DNA of 64,000 nucleotides from Larimichthys crocea. Its lineage: Eukaryota > Chordata > Actinopteri > Sciaenidae. Location of the stretch: NCBI RefSeq assembly GCF_000972845.2, contig NC_040028.1, positions 20,426,210 through 20,490,209 on the forward strand. The letters run 5' to 3'. Both the position numbers and the translations under genes were made by a program. Below the pieces are notes generated by a model. It was given only the letters and a program-made list of their open reading frames with translations, searched no databases and was not told where the DNA came from. Below, piece after piece: positions 11,451 through 24,026 of the stretch (the stretch's first letter is position 1; every line of letters starts with the position of its first letter).

Positions 11451-13590
11451 TTTCAGTACATCTATAACAAGCGTTTCCTCAAAAGTCACTGAAACTCTCG
11501 GACAGAGCGACGGCGCACTGTTTCCTCTCCTTCACTGATAGCAGCACGTCTCCCGTTTCACTTTGAACGGATCCAGTTTCAGACACACACAAAAAATAGT
11601 CAAGGGGACTTGGAGCTGCCGAGGGGCACTTTCTCCACTCCCAGATTTATGAGCTGCGCAATGAGACGGTCGACAACTCGGCCCATTAAAAGATTATCTG
11701 GATCTTTCACAGGCAGACTGGGATAATTTGGGTGCAAAGTCATTATGTTCATTCCATATAAATCTACAAGGTGACACACTGGGGGGGGGCAGCCTATTAC
11801 ACACAGTGTGTCCGTGTTCATGCATGTGTATGTTGTAGTATGTGTTTGTGGTTGTTTTATAGTCGGCCTTAAGACATAAATTCTCCAGTATTTAGAGAAA
11901 CTCTCAGCTTTTGGAAGACACTTTTGGTGTTTTGGAGTGTTTCGATGCAGTTTTTGCTTTTTCTTTTTCAGCCCTCACACGCTCCATAATCTGAGAATCA
12001 TTACCGGGACAGAAAAGCAGATGCCGGATGAGTGCTGTGGACAGACGGATGCACAAAAAAGGCGAACACGCGAAGGTGTTTGGAGGCGGCGGTGATGGCT
12101 GATGGCTGATGGCACCAGCGTGTAGCCTTTAACTTACCTCAGAAGATGGATCGACCTGCAGCTGCTTCATAAAATAACCAAGTCTGTCTTTTAGTAAAAT
12201 TGTTCCCGTGATGGATCTACGCTTTCATGTCAGAGCTGTCATCTCTCCACTAAACTAAAACGGCTCTCGTCATGATTTCACACACTCTGAAGGACTTCGC
12301 CGGCTTTACCGTGACCCGGTGCACATGCTCAGTAAACACATTTCCAAACACAATCATGTTTAAGTAACGTGTGAAACGGTGTGTGTCAGCAAATATTTAG
12401 ATAGCGACACGAATGGATAGACAGTGTGTAAGACCACTGACTTCATTATTCGTGACCAGAAAGACCAAAACGTTAGTCATACAGTGAGAGGGGGCGGTCA
12501 TTTGGCAAATTTCCATGCAGCTATAGGTAATGAGAACTTTACTTGCCAACAGCATTATCTCAGAGTGTGAACAAGCTCTGCTAACTGGACAACAATGGCC
12601 GAAGCAGACGCATTCATCTCAATAGTAAATTCAGTAATTACTCTCCAGACTGGACCCAGTCGCCCAGTCTGCATTTTGTCCTTGGTCTTTTCAGGGATAA
12701 GGGTCTTGGCATGAACCGGACACGTTGTAATGTAATCAGAAAAAAAAAAAAAGGCAAGATGGCGTGATGTCATCACTATGAGATACTTGTGTGTGATATC
12801 ATAATTATGAGGTAATGGCGGGGAGGGGTGTGTAAGTTTATGACTTTGGCACACGTTCAGTTTACCGTCAGCCGACTGCAACAGGGTACTAATGAGAATG
12901 GATGGCCCGCCTCGAGCTCTCCATGTGTGCCTGTGTGTGTGTGTGAGAGAGAGAGAGACAGGCTGCACATGTTCATGCTATGATAAATTGATGGTTATTG
13001 GCTGAATGATGTAGTCAAGAAGGGGGGCTGATGCAAATGACCTACAGGTACACGCCAGAGGAGGACACATGAGGAAAGCATGTGAGTTCTGAAATCTAAT
13101 CAAGTTTTACATGAGTCATACTGTTTCCCACTGACACACACTGTTTTTCAGACAATGTCTCGTTGAGGAAAGACACCTACACATTTGAGACCACTCATCA
13201 GATGAGTATCACTGTGAACTCAGTCCATCAGAATGCCCAGAGGCTGAGTCTCTTTCCAGATTTACCCTTCGTGGTCTGAGCAATCACCGCAGTCTCTCAC
13301 GTATAATCCAGCCATCCATCCTCGTGCTGTAAAAGTTAAAGCCTGAGCTTCAGACTGGATCTGCTGTCTGACTTCTGCGCGCTGGTTAGTTTGGTAAGTT
13401 ATCAAAGCTTCTTCTACAGTTGGACTCTCTCCGAGTAAGAGAAGCAGCTGAGTGAATAAAATATAAATTGTTTAATAATAAGCAGAAATCTTCATTTCCA
13501 TAAGTCTGTCCTTCTGTTGCTCACAATGACACTATAAAGACCGGACGGTGTATGTGTGACGCCCCCCGTAAGTTTCTGAAGAGCGTGTCC
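11451..13590. other. Noncoding stretch, possibly with a conserved element
   Basis: No gene recognised. The segment about 12,965-13,075 (AT-rich, with ATGCAAAT octamer-like and homeodomain-like sites) has the texture of a conserved noncoding element, but this cannot be tested without alignment. Confidence 0.35.
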
Positions 13591-13596
13591 ACACTG

Positions 13597-13850
13597 CATA
13601 ACTTTAAGCCTTAATATAATGTGAACAGGTGAGTTGTATATAAATTCACCCTCAGTACAGTTGTCATGAACGGGGAAATTAGCTACAGAGACCAAAACTG
13701 TTTTTTGTACCAGGCTGTAAACATGTTTATTTCTGCTGTGAAGTTGGACATTTGGACATGGGGACTTATGGAGACTGACTCACTTCTGGAGCCAGCCTCA
13801 AGTGGACGAGAAGTGGACGCTTTGATTGACAGGTAGGTGTCGTTACAGAT
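13597..13850 (+). mobile_element. Non-autonomous palindromic DNA element, copy 1
   Basis: Nearly identical over about 200 bp to 18,521-18,733, and in reverse orientation to 58,380-58,539, 59,620-59,840 and 61,965-62,190. Shared landmarks are ATTCACCCTCAGTACAGTTG, TTTTTTGTACCAGGCTG and CTGGAGCCAGCCTCAAGTGG. The low divergence between copies suggests recent activity. It has no coding capacity. Confidence 0.75.
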
Positions 13851-14344
13851 GGTTTGTTTGAGCACCCGGGCGTCATCGGGCCCGTTTCAGGTCCGCTGAT
13901 GGCGAACAGAGTCACAGATTTTGAGCTTCTTCACACTGTCAGTGGCTGAAACACTTTGAGGGCTCAAAGGATTCATATAAAAACATCAAAAAGCTCATTT
14001 CTCGATGACCAGAAATGTTTTGTGGCGTCGTTTCTTCAGACATAAATAGGTGACCATGAAACTGAAAGACTTTTTCACACTGAGGAGGGGAAGAGCATGT
14101 TCTTCTTGTACATGCGGCCGACAAATTATCTTAGTTCTGAAGTGTTTAATGTGAAAATTATTGGCAAGCTTGTATGAGAAATGTCTTAACTCCTTTTTTA
14201 TGAGAGCACATATGGAGAAAATTTTGACATCACATACAATAACTGTGCACAAGCACGTCGACTTCACGGAGAACAAAAACACATCATGAATTCTCACATC
14301 GGTACGATCTTTACGACAGAAACACGAGTATCAGATCCAGATTT

Positions 14345-14580
14345 CACGGTTAAATAATAAAAAAAGTCAAATTAAATGATTTAATTGGTTATTTCTGACT
14401 ATCCTAATTGGCTTCTAAATTTGACATTGCTCAATCTGCCGCGGTGACCTGCTGTTTCACTGTCAATTACTGCGACTTAGAAGTGAAAGTGTGACCTCAC
14501 CCGAGCCTCACATGTGCCAAAGTCACCCTGCAAAAATGACATCATGGATAATGATGTCATCCCAGGATTCCAGACCCTCT
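14345..14580. other. Candidate conserved noncoding element
   Basis: AT-rich core with ATTTAATTGG and CTAATTGG homeodomain-type sites, followed by TGACCT/GTGACCTC motifs and an ATGACATCAT...ATGATGTCAT palindrome at 14,536-14,560. Judged by texture only. Confidence 0.25.
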
Positions 14581-15537
14581 CCCATTCCCCCGCTGAAATG
14601 CTTTTAGGCTTCACTGCACACACACACACACACACATAAAACCCACTCGAGGAGCCTCACCCAAGACTGAGTCGTGATATAAACAAGACGAGCACACAAC
14701 AGATGCGATAAGGATGTCATCTGGCCTCGGAACAAATAAAGCGAGTCTCCAGAAGTAGAAATGTCCAATAATGAGCTTGTAAAACTTCACGTTTGTGACA
14801 GAAGCCAGGCCGCAGCTTCTCATATTCTGCTAATGTTAAACCAGACTCTGAATGTAATCCTATTGAGCCTGAAATACCCTGGAATAGTCGAGTAAGCCAC
14901 TGTGTTAATTTTCCTCGCAAAGTAAAAATAAAACAAGCGGCAGTAAAACTCTGAGTGTGAAAAAAGAGAGAGCCATGTGTGACTATATAATCTGGACTTA
15001 TAGTATAATTTGTTGAAGCGGTTCTGCTTCTGTGCATTCGTTCAGATAGGCGGAACAAAAATCTTGTGGTATCACGATGGCAGCGGTGGATTGCAATTAC
15101 ACTAACTTGCTTCTCTCTTGCTCTCCCCGTCACTCTCTCCCTCGCTCTCGAACCTGTACACAGGCTCCCCCACCGGGCTCCGTGCCCAGCGCCTGACCTT
15201 AGTAAATACGTGGCTAATTTGAAGCATGTGGCGGCAAATTGGAAACACAGAGCTTTTAAAACTGTGGACTTTTCTTTTGCACATGCTAATTTCTCCCAGG
15301 AGATCCCATCAGATGAAATGACCCAAAACATGTCAATGTTAGGGGCGACATTTGGGGCCCAGAAGGTGGAGGTGGAGGGGAGGTGGAGGGGAGGTGGAGG
15401 GGTGGACAAAGAGCAGCTAAAGGGCAGAGGAGTGAGTTAAAGAGGGTGTGTTTAAAAGGGGAATTTCATTCAAGTCATCCCTTAATAAAACACCGCTGTC
15501 GCTCTCCTCCCTCTTTTACTGCCTCCCTCTTTATCTG

Positions 15538-15539
<2 letters not shown>

Positions 15540-15604
<65 letters not shown>

Positions 15605-15607
15605 CAC
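15540..15607. repeat. Long CA dinucleotide microsatellite
   Basis: About 34 CA units with one interruption (GCA). A GT tract on the same strand begins 128 bp downstream (15,735), so the two could pair as an inverted repeat. Confidence 0.97.
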
Positions 15608-15732
15608 CTCCCACGCACAGGTGGAAATTCTTAGTGCTCTGCCTCCTGTTCAAGGGAGAGCTGCATGTTCCATATAAGACAACAGGTGCATGCAAGGCAG
15701 GAGTGCACATGCGCTTATGCACGTGTGTCTGG

Positions 15733-15734
<2 letters not shown>

Positions 15735-15774
<40 letters not shown>
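15735..15774. repeat. GT dinucleotide microsatellite
   Basis: About 20 GT units, complementary to the CA tract at 15,540-15,607. Confidence 0.97.
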
Positions 15775-15775
<1 letters not shown>

Positions 15776-16317
15776 CACACTACAAGTCTTTATTTTGAGA
15801 GGTGCAGAGGAACACAGAGAGAGAGAGTGTGAGCTTTTGGCCGGGGTCCACAGCTCACTCTGTCCCCTCAACGCTGCAAAAAATGTCCTCCTCACCTGGT
15901 CCGGTTTTCCAAGTCTGATATATTCTGGATATTTCTTATAAAAGACCAAAGGTTGACTCGCTTTACAGAACAAAAACAGGTTCAGTCTGTGGCATAATCT
16001 GAACACAAATGATCAGTGCATTGGCTTTTCTTATAAACGTAGACGGTCTCAAGAAGGACTGTCAACCTCTGCAGACGTCTGCACTGCGTTCACTATGCGT
16101 AAGTGAAAGGGTTCATTGTTCCCGGCAGTGCAGATGATAGAAGTGTAGAAAAATGTTCATAAATAGCACAAATTCAGAGCTAGAGACGACATGTTGTCTC
16201 AGTCCATGGGAATTAGACCATGTTCACACCGAAAACCTCACACCAGACAAAATTATTTTGCTCAGATTTGGTCATTTTTCTTGTTTTATGTGCTTCTAAA
16301 TATGTAAATATACATAT

Positions 16318-16560
16318 ATCGCTATAAGTGTTGGTCGGTAGTTTGCACAGGGTGTTTTATTTTTGAAAATCAACTGGATTCTCTGTCTGACTTTGATCTG
16401 CTCTGTGCAGATTGATGCCGGCTGATTGCGGCATATTCTCAGCAAAGACAAGCGGAGACCCGATTCTGGGACGGCCACGATTAGCTCCGATGTTTTGTTT
16501 TTTTACCGAAGTTTGACTTTTGGAAGTATTTTGTCAAAAGCCAGAGGAGCTGTGATGTCA
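16318..16560. mobile_element. Interspersed repeat fragment related to 2.03-2.26 kb
   Basis: Shares the phrase TTTGCACAGGGTGTTTTATT and following sequence with the repeat in the rnaseh2b intron, then diverges through GCATATTCTCAGCAAAGACA and GGACGGCCACG. Boundaries are approximate. Confidence 0.5.
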
Positions 16561-17117
16561 CCAAAGCTTTTACGATTCATCCTGAGGGAAAATCACATGG
16601 CATGTAAATCACATGGCAGTCCATTGAATAGCTGTTGAGACATAAGATGAACTGAGTGGACTCCCCACATACGAAATCCATCGTTTCCTTCGCTTTCTTC
16701 ACCGTGAGTCCTCAGTGAGTTCATTCAGCCACGTCTCTGTGATGCTACACTCTCCATACTCCCTCTGTTAGCCTGGTTAGCACTGTTACCGGCTCCTAAC
16801 CAGTTCCGCGTACCCGCCTCCTTCTCCTCACTTCAGCAGGGATCGCCAGTGTTTCCACGGGGAGTATGCGAGCACTGCCTAACACCACGGCAACAATTAA
16901 TTTCTCGAGAAATCAAAACCGAAAATGTCAAACTCACTGCGGCTCTAGAACAAAAGTCAGGGGAACGCCAAAGTCAGTAAGACGTAAATAGACGTATCCC
17001 TTGAGGACCATGAATTACACTCAATCCAAGAGTTTCTGAGATATTTCAGGGACCAAACTTGGCTAAAAATTGTATCTATAATGTTACACTAATGTTTAAA
17101 AAAGGAAAAATGGTTCA

Positions 17118-17238
17118 CTTGAAGGTCCAGTGTGTCTACATGCTTGGAAAGGGGAGAGCGAATGGAGGGGTATTCAGTTGGTTGCAATCTGCAATCTCAG
17201 AGCTACTTGCCACTGAATTCTACACCCTGGACCTTTGA
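17118..17238. mobile_element. Small MITE with GGTCCAG / CTGGACC ends
   Basis: Starts AAGGTCCAGTGTGT and ends ACACCCTGGACCTTTG, so the termini are inverted repeats of about 14 bp. The inside holds GGGGTATTCAGTTGGTTGCA, a phrase partly shared with 61,190-61,205. About 120 bp, noncoding, non-autonomous DNA element. Confidence 0.7.
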
Positions 17239-18179
17239 GGTCTTGAAGGTGAATATTTTTTGCAGTAAATACCCTCCCTCCACGCTTGGCACAGAGATGA
17301 GAGCCCCAGTTTTCCAACAATCTGGAGGATCTCTATCCCGCTTCGTGTCCACAGACGAGCTTCCTTAGTGTATCTAAATTTAGCGCCGGTCCCCTCTGTA
17401 GGCTGGAGCAGGTGGAGGTGACGGGGGCCCTGGCCCCGTACTCATGGGACAGACGGGTGAACACCATGACCAAAAGCCTCGGACCTCTCGCAATCTAGTT
17501 ATAGAAGTGATAATGATATCCCCACCTCAGCACATGCACACACACAAACGCACGGTTATAATCTTCGTCGTACGATGTTGCTGAAAACAACAGATTTCCC
17601 TGGCAGACTTCTAAAACCACTTATCAAAACTCTTCAGCACCGCCACATGAAAACCTCCAACCATGCCTCAATATTTTGAGACTTGCAACGTGTAATTTGA
17701 GACCAGCTTTTGTGGGCACACAGCCTCCAACGCTCACCATTGTCCCTCCTATAGAGGGGAAAAACACGGCGAAATGATGCAGCTTTTTACCTTTCCGCTG
17801 TAATGACTCCAGTGTCTACTACTATGCGTGATGTCTGTCCGCACCGTTTCTCATTTCAGAAACTTGCTGATCCCCATATTGCTGGCCCATTCACCAGGAT
17901 GACATCATTGGCTCAGATCGTGCCAACTGAGCTCAATAAAGCCCAGGCGTGCGTTTCAGTGTGGGGAGTGCCTCTGCTGCACCGAGACCTCGTATGAAAG
18001 ACACGAGTGAGAAGATCTTTGTATTAAATTAGTCACGGCAAAAAATCTGAGAGCGTTGCTTGTCACCGGCATTCACAGGGTAATTGTAAAGAAGCTGAAT
18101 AATTACATCCTCAGCTGACCTCGCAAAGGTGAGCGGCTGCTGTGCAGTGATGCTTTTATTGTAAAACAGATAGAAAACA

Positions 18180-18180
18180 G

Positions 18181-18223
<43 letters not shown>

Positions 18224-18262
18224 TACGTTATTCATCCCTGAAGGGAAATTAGGTCGTCATAA
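18180..18262 (-). mobile_element. GATA microsatellite plus LINE 3' tail
   Basis: (GATA)n at 18,180-18,223 followed by TTATTCATCCCTGAAGGGAA and ATTAGGTCGTCAT. The same tail follows an ATGG repeat at 61,596-61,635. In reverse this is a retrotransposon 3' end terminating in a short tandem repeat. Confidence 0.7.
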
Positions 18263-18345
18263 ATGTGACTCGCTTATACTAATGTGCAACCATGTACAAG
18301 ATTAATCAATATATTTAATATAACCAAACTTTAACAAAGTCATTT

Positions 18346-18768
18346 TAATGCCTAATAACCAAGAGGAAACCTTTATGAAGCAAAAACTGCAGTTCCTCAA
18401 ACAGCCACTTGAAGCTGGCTCCAGAACACGTCGATCTCCGTAAGTTACCGCACAGACGTAGATCATCAGCGGGCCGAATGACGCCTGGTTGCTCAAACGA
18501 GCGTCCCCGCTCTTAATCCTGTATAACTTGAAGCCTTAATATAATGTGAACAGGTGAGTTGTATATAAATTCACCCTCAGTACAGTTGTCATGAACGGGG
18601 AAATTAGCTACAGAGACCAAAACTGTTTTTTGTACCAGGCTGTAAACATGTTTATTTCTGCTGTGAAGTTGGACATTTGGACATGGGGACTTATGGAGAC
18701 TGACTCACTTCTGGAGCCAGCCTCAAGTGGACGTAAGAGGAACTGCAGCTTTTGATACTTAGGCATTG
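18346..18768 (+). mobile_element. Foldback DNA element, fullest copy
   Basis: Left arm (from 18,349, TGCCTAA, CTGCAGTTCCTC, CACTTGAAGCTGGCTCCAGA) is the inverse of the right arm (CTGGAGCCAGCCTCAAGTGG, GAGGAACTGCAG, TTAGGCA ending at 18,765). The arms are about 75-95 bp with indels. The right two thirds match the copies at 13.6, 58.4, 59.6 and 62.0 kb. No ORF; it would need a transposase supplied in trans. Confidence 0.75.
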
Positions 18769-21700
18769 ACTTAATTCTCCATCAACTGATGTCTGGGCTC
18801 CGTTGTAAGACAGTCACCGTCTCCTTCTGAGCGTGAAAGAAAAACTACGGTGGTCAGAAAATGTGCAAAAAAACGCAAATCTAGAGTCAGCGTTTGGTTT
18901 GTTTGTCCATTCTGGGCTCCTGTAGAAACATGTGTCTCATTCTAAGGTGACAAACGACGACAAATAATTCTAATAACTAATAAAAACATAGTTATGCTTA
19001 TTATATTCCATTATGCCATCTTCTGTAAATAAACTTTACACATTAAACTCTTCTGTTTATCAGAATTTTGCAGCAGACTGTGAAGTCTTACATCAGTGTT
19101 AACAATAGACAATAGAGCCAAACAGAATCCAGACTGTCTGTGGCACTCCTCTGTGTGCTCGTTTTAATCTTAATGACAGTGTATGCTCGGGCTTTGTGGT
19201 GTTATGGTAGCGAGCGATGTTGTGTAATTAAACTAACTTGCCCCTCGGCGCCCATCGCCTCCCCGAGCGAGTCTTTGCCACACTTCTTCTTCCACTCTTC
19301 TTTCTCTCTGTGCCCTCACATCACACCACGGCCGCTCCGCAGACTCGCTCGCCTCTTTCTTTGTGTGAATGTTTCTACCTTCCTTCCCTCCTTCTCCCTC
19401 CTTCTCCCTCTCTCTCTACTTGTGCTAGCACGGCAGTTTGGCCGATGGTCTGGGTATCGCGGGTGTGTGTCAAACAGCACCTTCCCTCTCTGAGGGAAGA
19501 AACAGAGGGAGGGCTGCAGGAGGAGGAGGAGGAGGAGGAGGAGGAATGGGGGTGGGGTGAGGTAGGGTGGGTAGGTGGTGGTGGTGGTGGTGGATGGGGG
19601 TACAAACACACATACACTGCATGGTGATGTCATCTGAAATGACATCATCCCATGGAGGGGAGCCAAGGGACCTGATGGGTTAGCATCCTCCAGTGAGTTA
19701 AAGGGAGAGAGCAAGAAGGAGACAGAGAGAGGAAGGGAGGACTTGTAAATAAAGAGACGAATGGACACGGCGAGCGAGACAATGACAGTGATGTGAATCT
19801 TCAGCCTTTTGTTTCCTGCGCGACGCGCTTCCTGTTTCTTCAGCACGGTCTTCACGGAGCCACGTGTCTCTCTCAGGAATACTTCCTTCATTTCCATTTG
19901 CAGGTGTTAGCGTCCTGAGGGAAGTATGCATGAGTGCAGCTAGAGTGCAAGTGAATCAATACCAGTGAGCTAATACACACACACACACACACACACTGTA
20001 ATATCTGCCCAGATATATCACACACACACACACACACACATGGACGAGCACGCCTGTATTGCAGCAGTAAGCATATGAACATATGTTGTATGTACAACGA
20101 CGTATTTACACATGGGCGTCCCAAAATCGACACACACTCTCTCTCACACACACACACACACACACATTGGGGTTCCTCGTAGGGACACCTGTGTCTCTGT
20201 GTGTTTCCATTGTTGTCCACTTGGCTGTGCTGTGCTCCACACTGTGCTCACAGCATGCCTGCCATCTGAAACCAGACACCTATGGACCAGTATCCTGTCG
20301 GAGTGATACACCTCTCCTTCCTCTGGAGCCATCGGGCCGGGCCGGGCCGGGCCGATGCTGAGGACGTTCCACTTTGGCACATGTGCTTCCTTTACTGTCA
20401 CGAGGTCATGAGCCTGCACACCTTTCTCTGTCCGTCAAACACTTTGATGAACCGCCTGTAAACACTCGGACGGCGCAGCTGATATATGAAAGCTGGTGTT
20501 TTCTAACAGACACACGCTGATGATGATTCAATCTTCCTTATCGCTCACTCCTGTCAGTGGCAAACTGACTCAACAGTATAAATAGAGAGGCATGTAGTGT
20601 GGGACAGAAGAGGAGCAGGGATGAGAGATAGGGAAGGGAATGAGGGAGGGAGGGCTCGCTCATCGTGATGTGAGGGTGTGAGTCCACACAATGGAGAAAA
20701 AATTTGGTCAGACACAATCAGACAAGACGAGCGAAGATGAAGCTGTGAAATTCTCTGTTTGCACTGACCGGTGTCTATTCTTGTCTGCGATTATTACTCA
20801 CAGCTATGTATCAATAAACAGCAGCATGGGTGTGATACAAGGTCTGCACAGATTTGTTGGCCTTGCCCTTTTCTTTTTTTTTTTAGAGCCTCTTCACAAG
20901 TTTAAAAACTCTGGCTCGTGTGCAGTGACTTCAACTGAGTTTAACAAGGAAGATATACTTAGAACAGAGAAGAGGAAGCGGATAATTTTAGTGATTACTT
21001 CCCCTTTAAGTGCCTTCACTTTGTGTGTTGTGTTTTGTTGGAATAAAAGCTTGCACGCCGTCGTAAGAACTCTCATCCACGGACAGGCGTTTGCACGCGT
21101 ACTGTACACGATGCATGACTCCCATCTCCCACGCACAGCATGCTTAAATATCATTTTGCATGTGGGTCAAAAGTGTGCATCAAAATGCAAATGTTTACAC
21201 AAATCTCACTACCATCCCACTCCACACACACGGCCTATTTCTGGTCTTATTTAGTGTATCCGCTCCAATCGCCGTCCACTCTTTTTTCCTACCTTCTTTC
21301 TTTTCTCTCGCAGCATTGGTATGGCAACATTGGCACTCCTACTCTCTTCCGATGTTAGTCATAGGCCTCGCTCATGAGGCACCAGCTGAAGAAGCCCTCC
21401 AACAGTTGATATGTTTGGTCACTTCCGTGTGTTTTCTCTCTTTCTCTTTATCACTCACACACTGTACACGTGCAAATGGCGCCTGAGTCCAGCTCCCAGC
21501 TGGGGGATAAACATTCCCGTTACCTCAGCTCTTCAGGTAGGTTAGGCGTGCGTGCATCAGACTCAAAAGGCCTTTGTAGGTCAACAGAAAGGCCACATAT
21601 ACTGTTGTGATCTGCCTTTGTGTTGGGGGTTCTCTGTTGTCTAAGTTACCTGTTGATTCCCATTGTGCTGACAGACTGAAGAGGGTAGGACGGGTGGAAC

Positions 21701-21793
21701 TTATCACGGGAACACTTTGCCGTCCCCGAGGACGCCATCCCATAAGCACCCTGTGAATATGGGACACCTTTTGTGCATGTTGCATTGAGGGTC

Positions 21794-21835
<42 letters not shown>

Positions 21836-22570
21836 CTTCCCGTCATCTTCTGCTATCTACATTACATAACCATAACCTCCATACCAGATAAGCAAGCGTT
21901 GTCGACGGTAACGGTAATTGATTTGAGTGTTAAATCTCCTGTGCTAACGTTTGTGCATGAAGAAAACTCGCGGGCTGTCCCGTGCTGCACGCTTTGCTGT
22001 TAATATTGAACTGATGACATCCTGAGGATCTTGTTAACACATCAGTAGCGTCTCTAAGCACATTATTATCTTGTTGAAGGCCTGTTTTGGTCTACTTGTT
22101 CCTTTTTTTTTTCTCATACTTCCATATTTGTGTGCTCCATCTGTTCTCCTTCACCTAGTTTGTCATCAGCTGGGCTGTTACACACTTCTTTAAATCATGG
22201 CAAAGACATCTCTGGATGTGAGCTGTGATGGAGGAACAAGAAGAAGAGAAAATCAGGGGGAGAACTTTGAACTTACTCAATGCAAAAAAGGCCTAATTGT
22301 TACTAAAAAGGCCAACGGTTGATTTAAGGTGGACAAATAGGTCAAACGGTCTCTAATTATCCCTCAATCGAAGGCAAGGATTTTCTCCTCCTCCTGCTTT
22401 TTTTTCTTCTCTTTTCTCTCCTCCTTTTCTTTCCTGTGTGTGTGAGAGAGCAGCATCGTTCCAACTCACCAACCAGCGGTCTCTGTTGACCTAGTTCTTG
22501 CTCTGGACACAGGGTGCTTTAGAAGGGACAGGCCTCACCCACTGTCTCCTCTCTCTCTCTCACGGGCCCT
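18769..22570. other. Noncoding stretch with simple repeats
   Basis: No gene recognised. Includes a pyrimidine-rich tract 19,375-19,425, a purine/GGT-rich tract 19,500-19,600, CA tracts near 19,975-20,040 and 20,146-20,165, and a (GGGCC)n patch flanked by CATCGG/CCGATG near 20,330-20,356. Open frames over the CT/GA tracts (up to 193 codons) are low complexity. Confidence 0.6.
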
Positions 22571-22573
22571 GTA

Positions 22574-22619
<46 letters not shown>
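22574..22619. repeat. CA dinucleotide microsatellite
   Basis: About 23 CA units. Confidence 0.96.
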
Positions 22620-22621
<2 letters not shown>

Positions 22622-22639
22622 CCAGGACATAAACATGTT

Positions 22640-22930
22640 CCCTGACAAGAGAGGAAGAAAGAAAAGCTCTGCACACACTCTCATCCATATCCTCTGTGAC
22701 ATTTGATCCATCAGGTTAATTGAGTGAACATCATTGATCTTGGAGCCAGCTGACAAGGATCCCATTGAGTGACAGTGATTATGTTTGTGCCGTTTGCATG
22801 CTGGCGCTGCGTTTTCACTCAATTAACATGGAGTGGAAAAAAAAAAAACACGGCTGTCACATGAAATGCGTTGTGCAATTATCAAATTCTTTTGAGTTCT
22901 AAAAACGTGTAATGTAATTTCTAAGAGAAT
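22640..22930. other. Candidate conserved noncoding element
   Basis: Unique-looking, moderately AT-rich sequence with repeated TTAATTGAGTGAAC / ACTCAATTAACATGG and TGACAGTGATTATG motifs, no repeat signature and no open frame of note. Texture resembles a developmental enhancer, but conservation cannot be tested here. Confidence 0.25.
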
Positions 22931-23107
22931 CGCCGTGAAGCTGCAGAGCAGGTCTCTCCTGTCTGAGTGAGTGTGGTTAATAAAAAGGAAGAAAACTTTG
23001 TGTGTGTGTGTTGTTTTTTTTTAAAATAATTTCCGCATAATAACCAATAACCTAAAAACCTCTTTTAAAGCTGCTGAAATGTTGAGATGATTCGTATCAG
23101 CGCGATT

Positions 23108-23142
<35 letters not shown>

Positions 23143-23905
23143 CCAGTGAGAGAGTTTTTTCGCTTTGACTCATATAGATTCCTCCCACACAATATGACCT
23201 TTCAGTTCGCTCCTCATATTCTAAATATCTAAAAAGGTGTGATGCGTTAACTGTCCTGCTTCTTGCGCAACTGAACTGCGCTCCTCCACCTCCTCCACCT
23301 CCTCCACCTCTTGTGCCATATCTAGCATGTTGATAATGATTCGGATTGATAATTGCAAAGTCGAATTAAACTTTTTTTCACGCTTCAGACGCGTGTTTGG
23401 ATGCATGTGTTGGTTATTTCTTTTATTAATGCACTTCTCATACTCACATCTTGATCCAGCCAGTCTGCAGGAAATTTACTAATAAAAGTAAAATATGTTT
23501 TCCCATCAAAGTTTGAGAAGATCGGAGGTTACGCACGAGAAGTGACTTTTGTGCGCATGTCTACGAGCCTCCATGTTTGTTTAGGTGGACAGTTCTTTTT
23601 TTTAAAAGTTGAAATTACATATTGAAAAAAAAATCTCTCCTCAACTGTTTTGTCTCTCGTCTCGTCGCAGTCTTGTTCTTCATCGATGACCTTTAAGTGG
23701 GGAACCGCAGCCCATCAGATTATTGTGCCTGTTTACTGTTTCTTCTTTGCATTCTGACTGTGCATCAGCCCACACACCGGGCAAATATTCAAATACACTG
23801 CTGCATAACTGTGAGCGTGACACTCCCAAAAAACACCCCGCACACACACACACTCATATTAAGAGAGAGAGAGAGAGAGAGAGCAGCTCTGTCAGATGAT
23901 CATTT

Positions 23906-23908
<3 letters not shown>

Positions 23909-23945
<37 letters not shown>

Positions 23946-23981
23946 TCTGCTCGCTTTATTTGCTGTTAATCTTTCATATTG

Positions 23982-24025
<44 letters not shown>
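23909..24025. repeat. CA tract and GT tract forming an inverted pair
   Basis: (CA)n at 23,909-23,943 and (GT)n at 23,984-24,025 are separated by a 40-bp unique spacer. On one strand they are complementary and could form a long stem. Short GA repeats lie just upstream (23,863-23,883). Confidence 0.9.

Positions 24026-24026
<1 letters not shown>

Noticed and set aside
15448..16006. Open frames of 116-118 codons on both strands
   Set aside because: Largely His-Thr or Val-Cys runs from the CA and GT tracts; no recognisable domain.
19316..19897. 193-codon minus-strand open frame
   Set aside because: Covers CT/GA, GAG and GGT low-complexity tracts; no domain, no plausible splice context.
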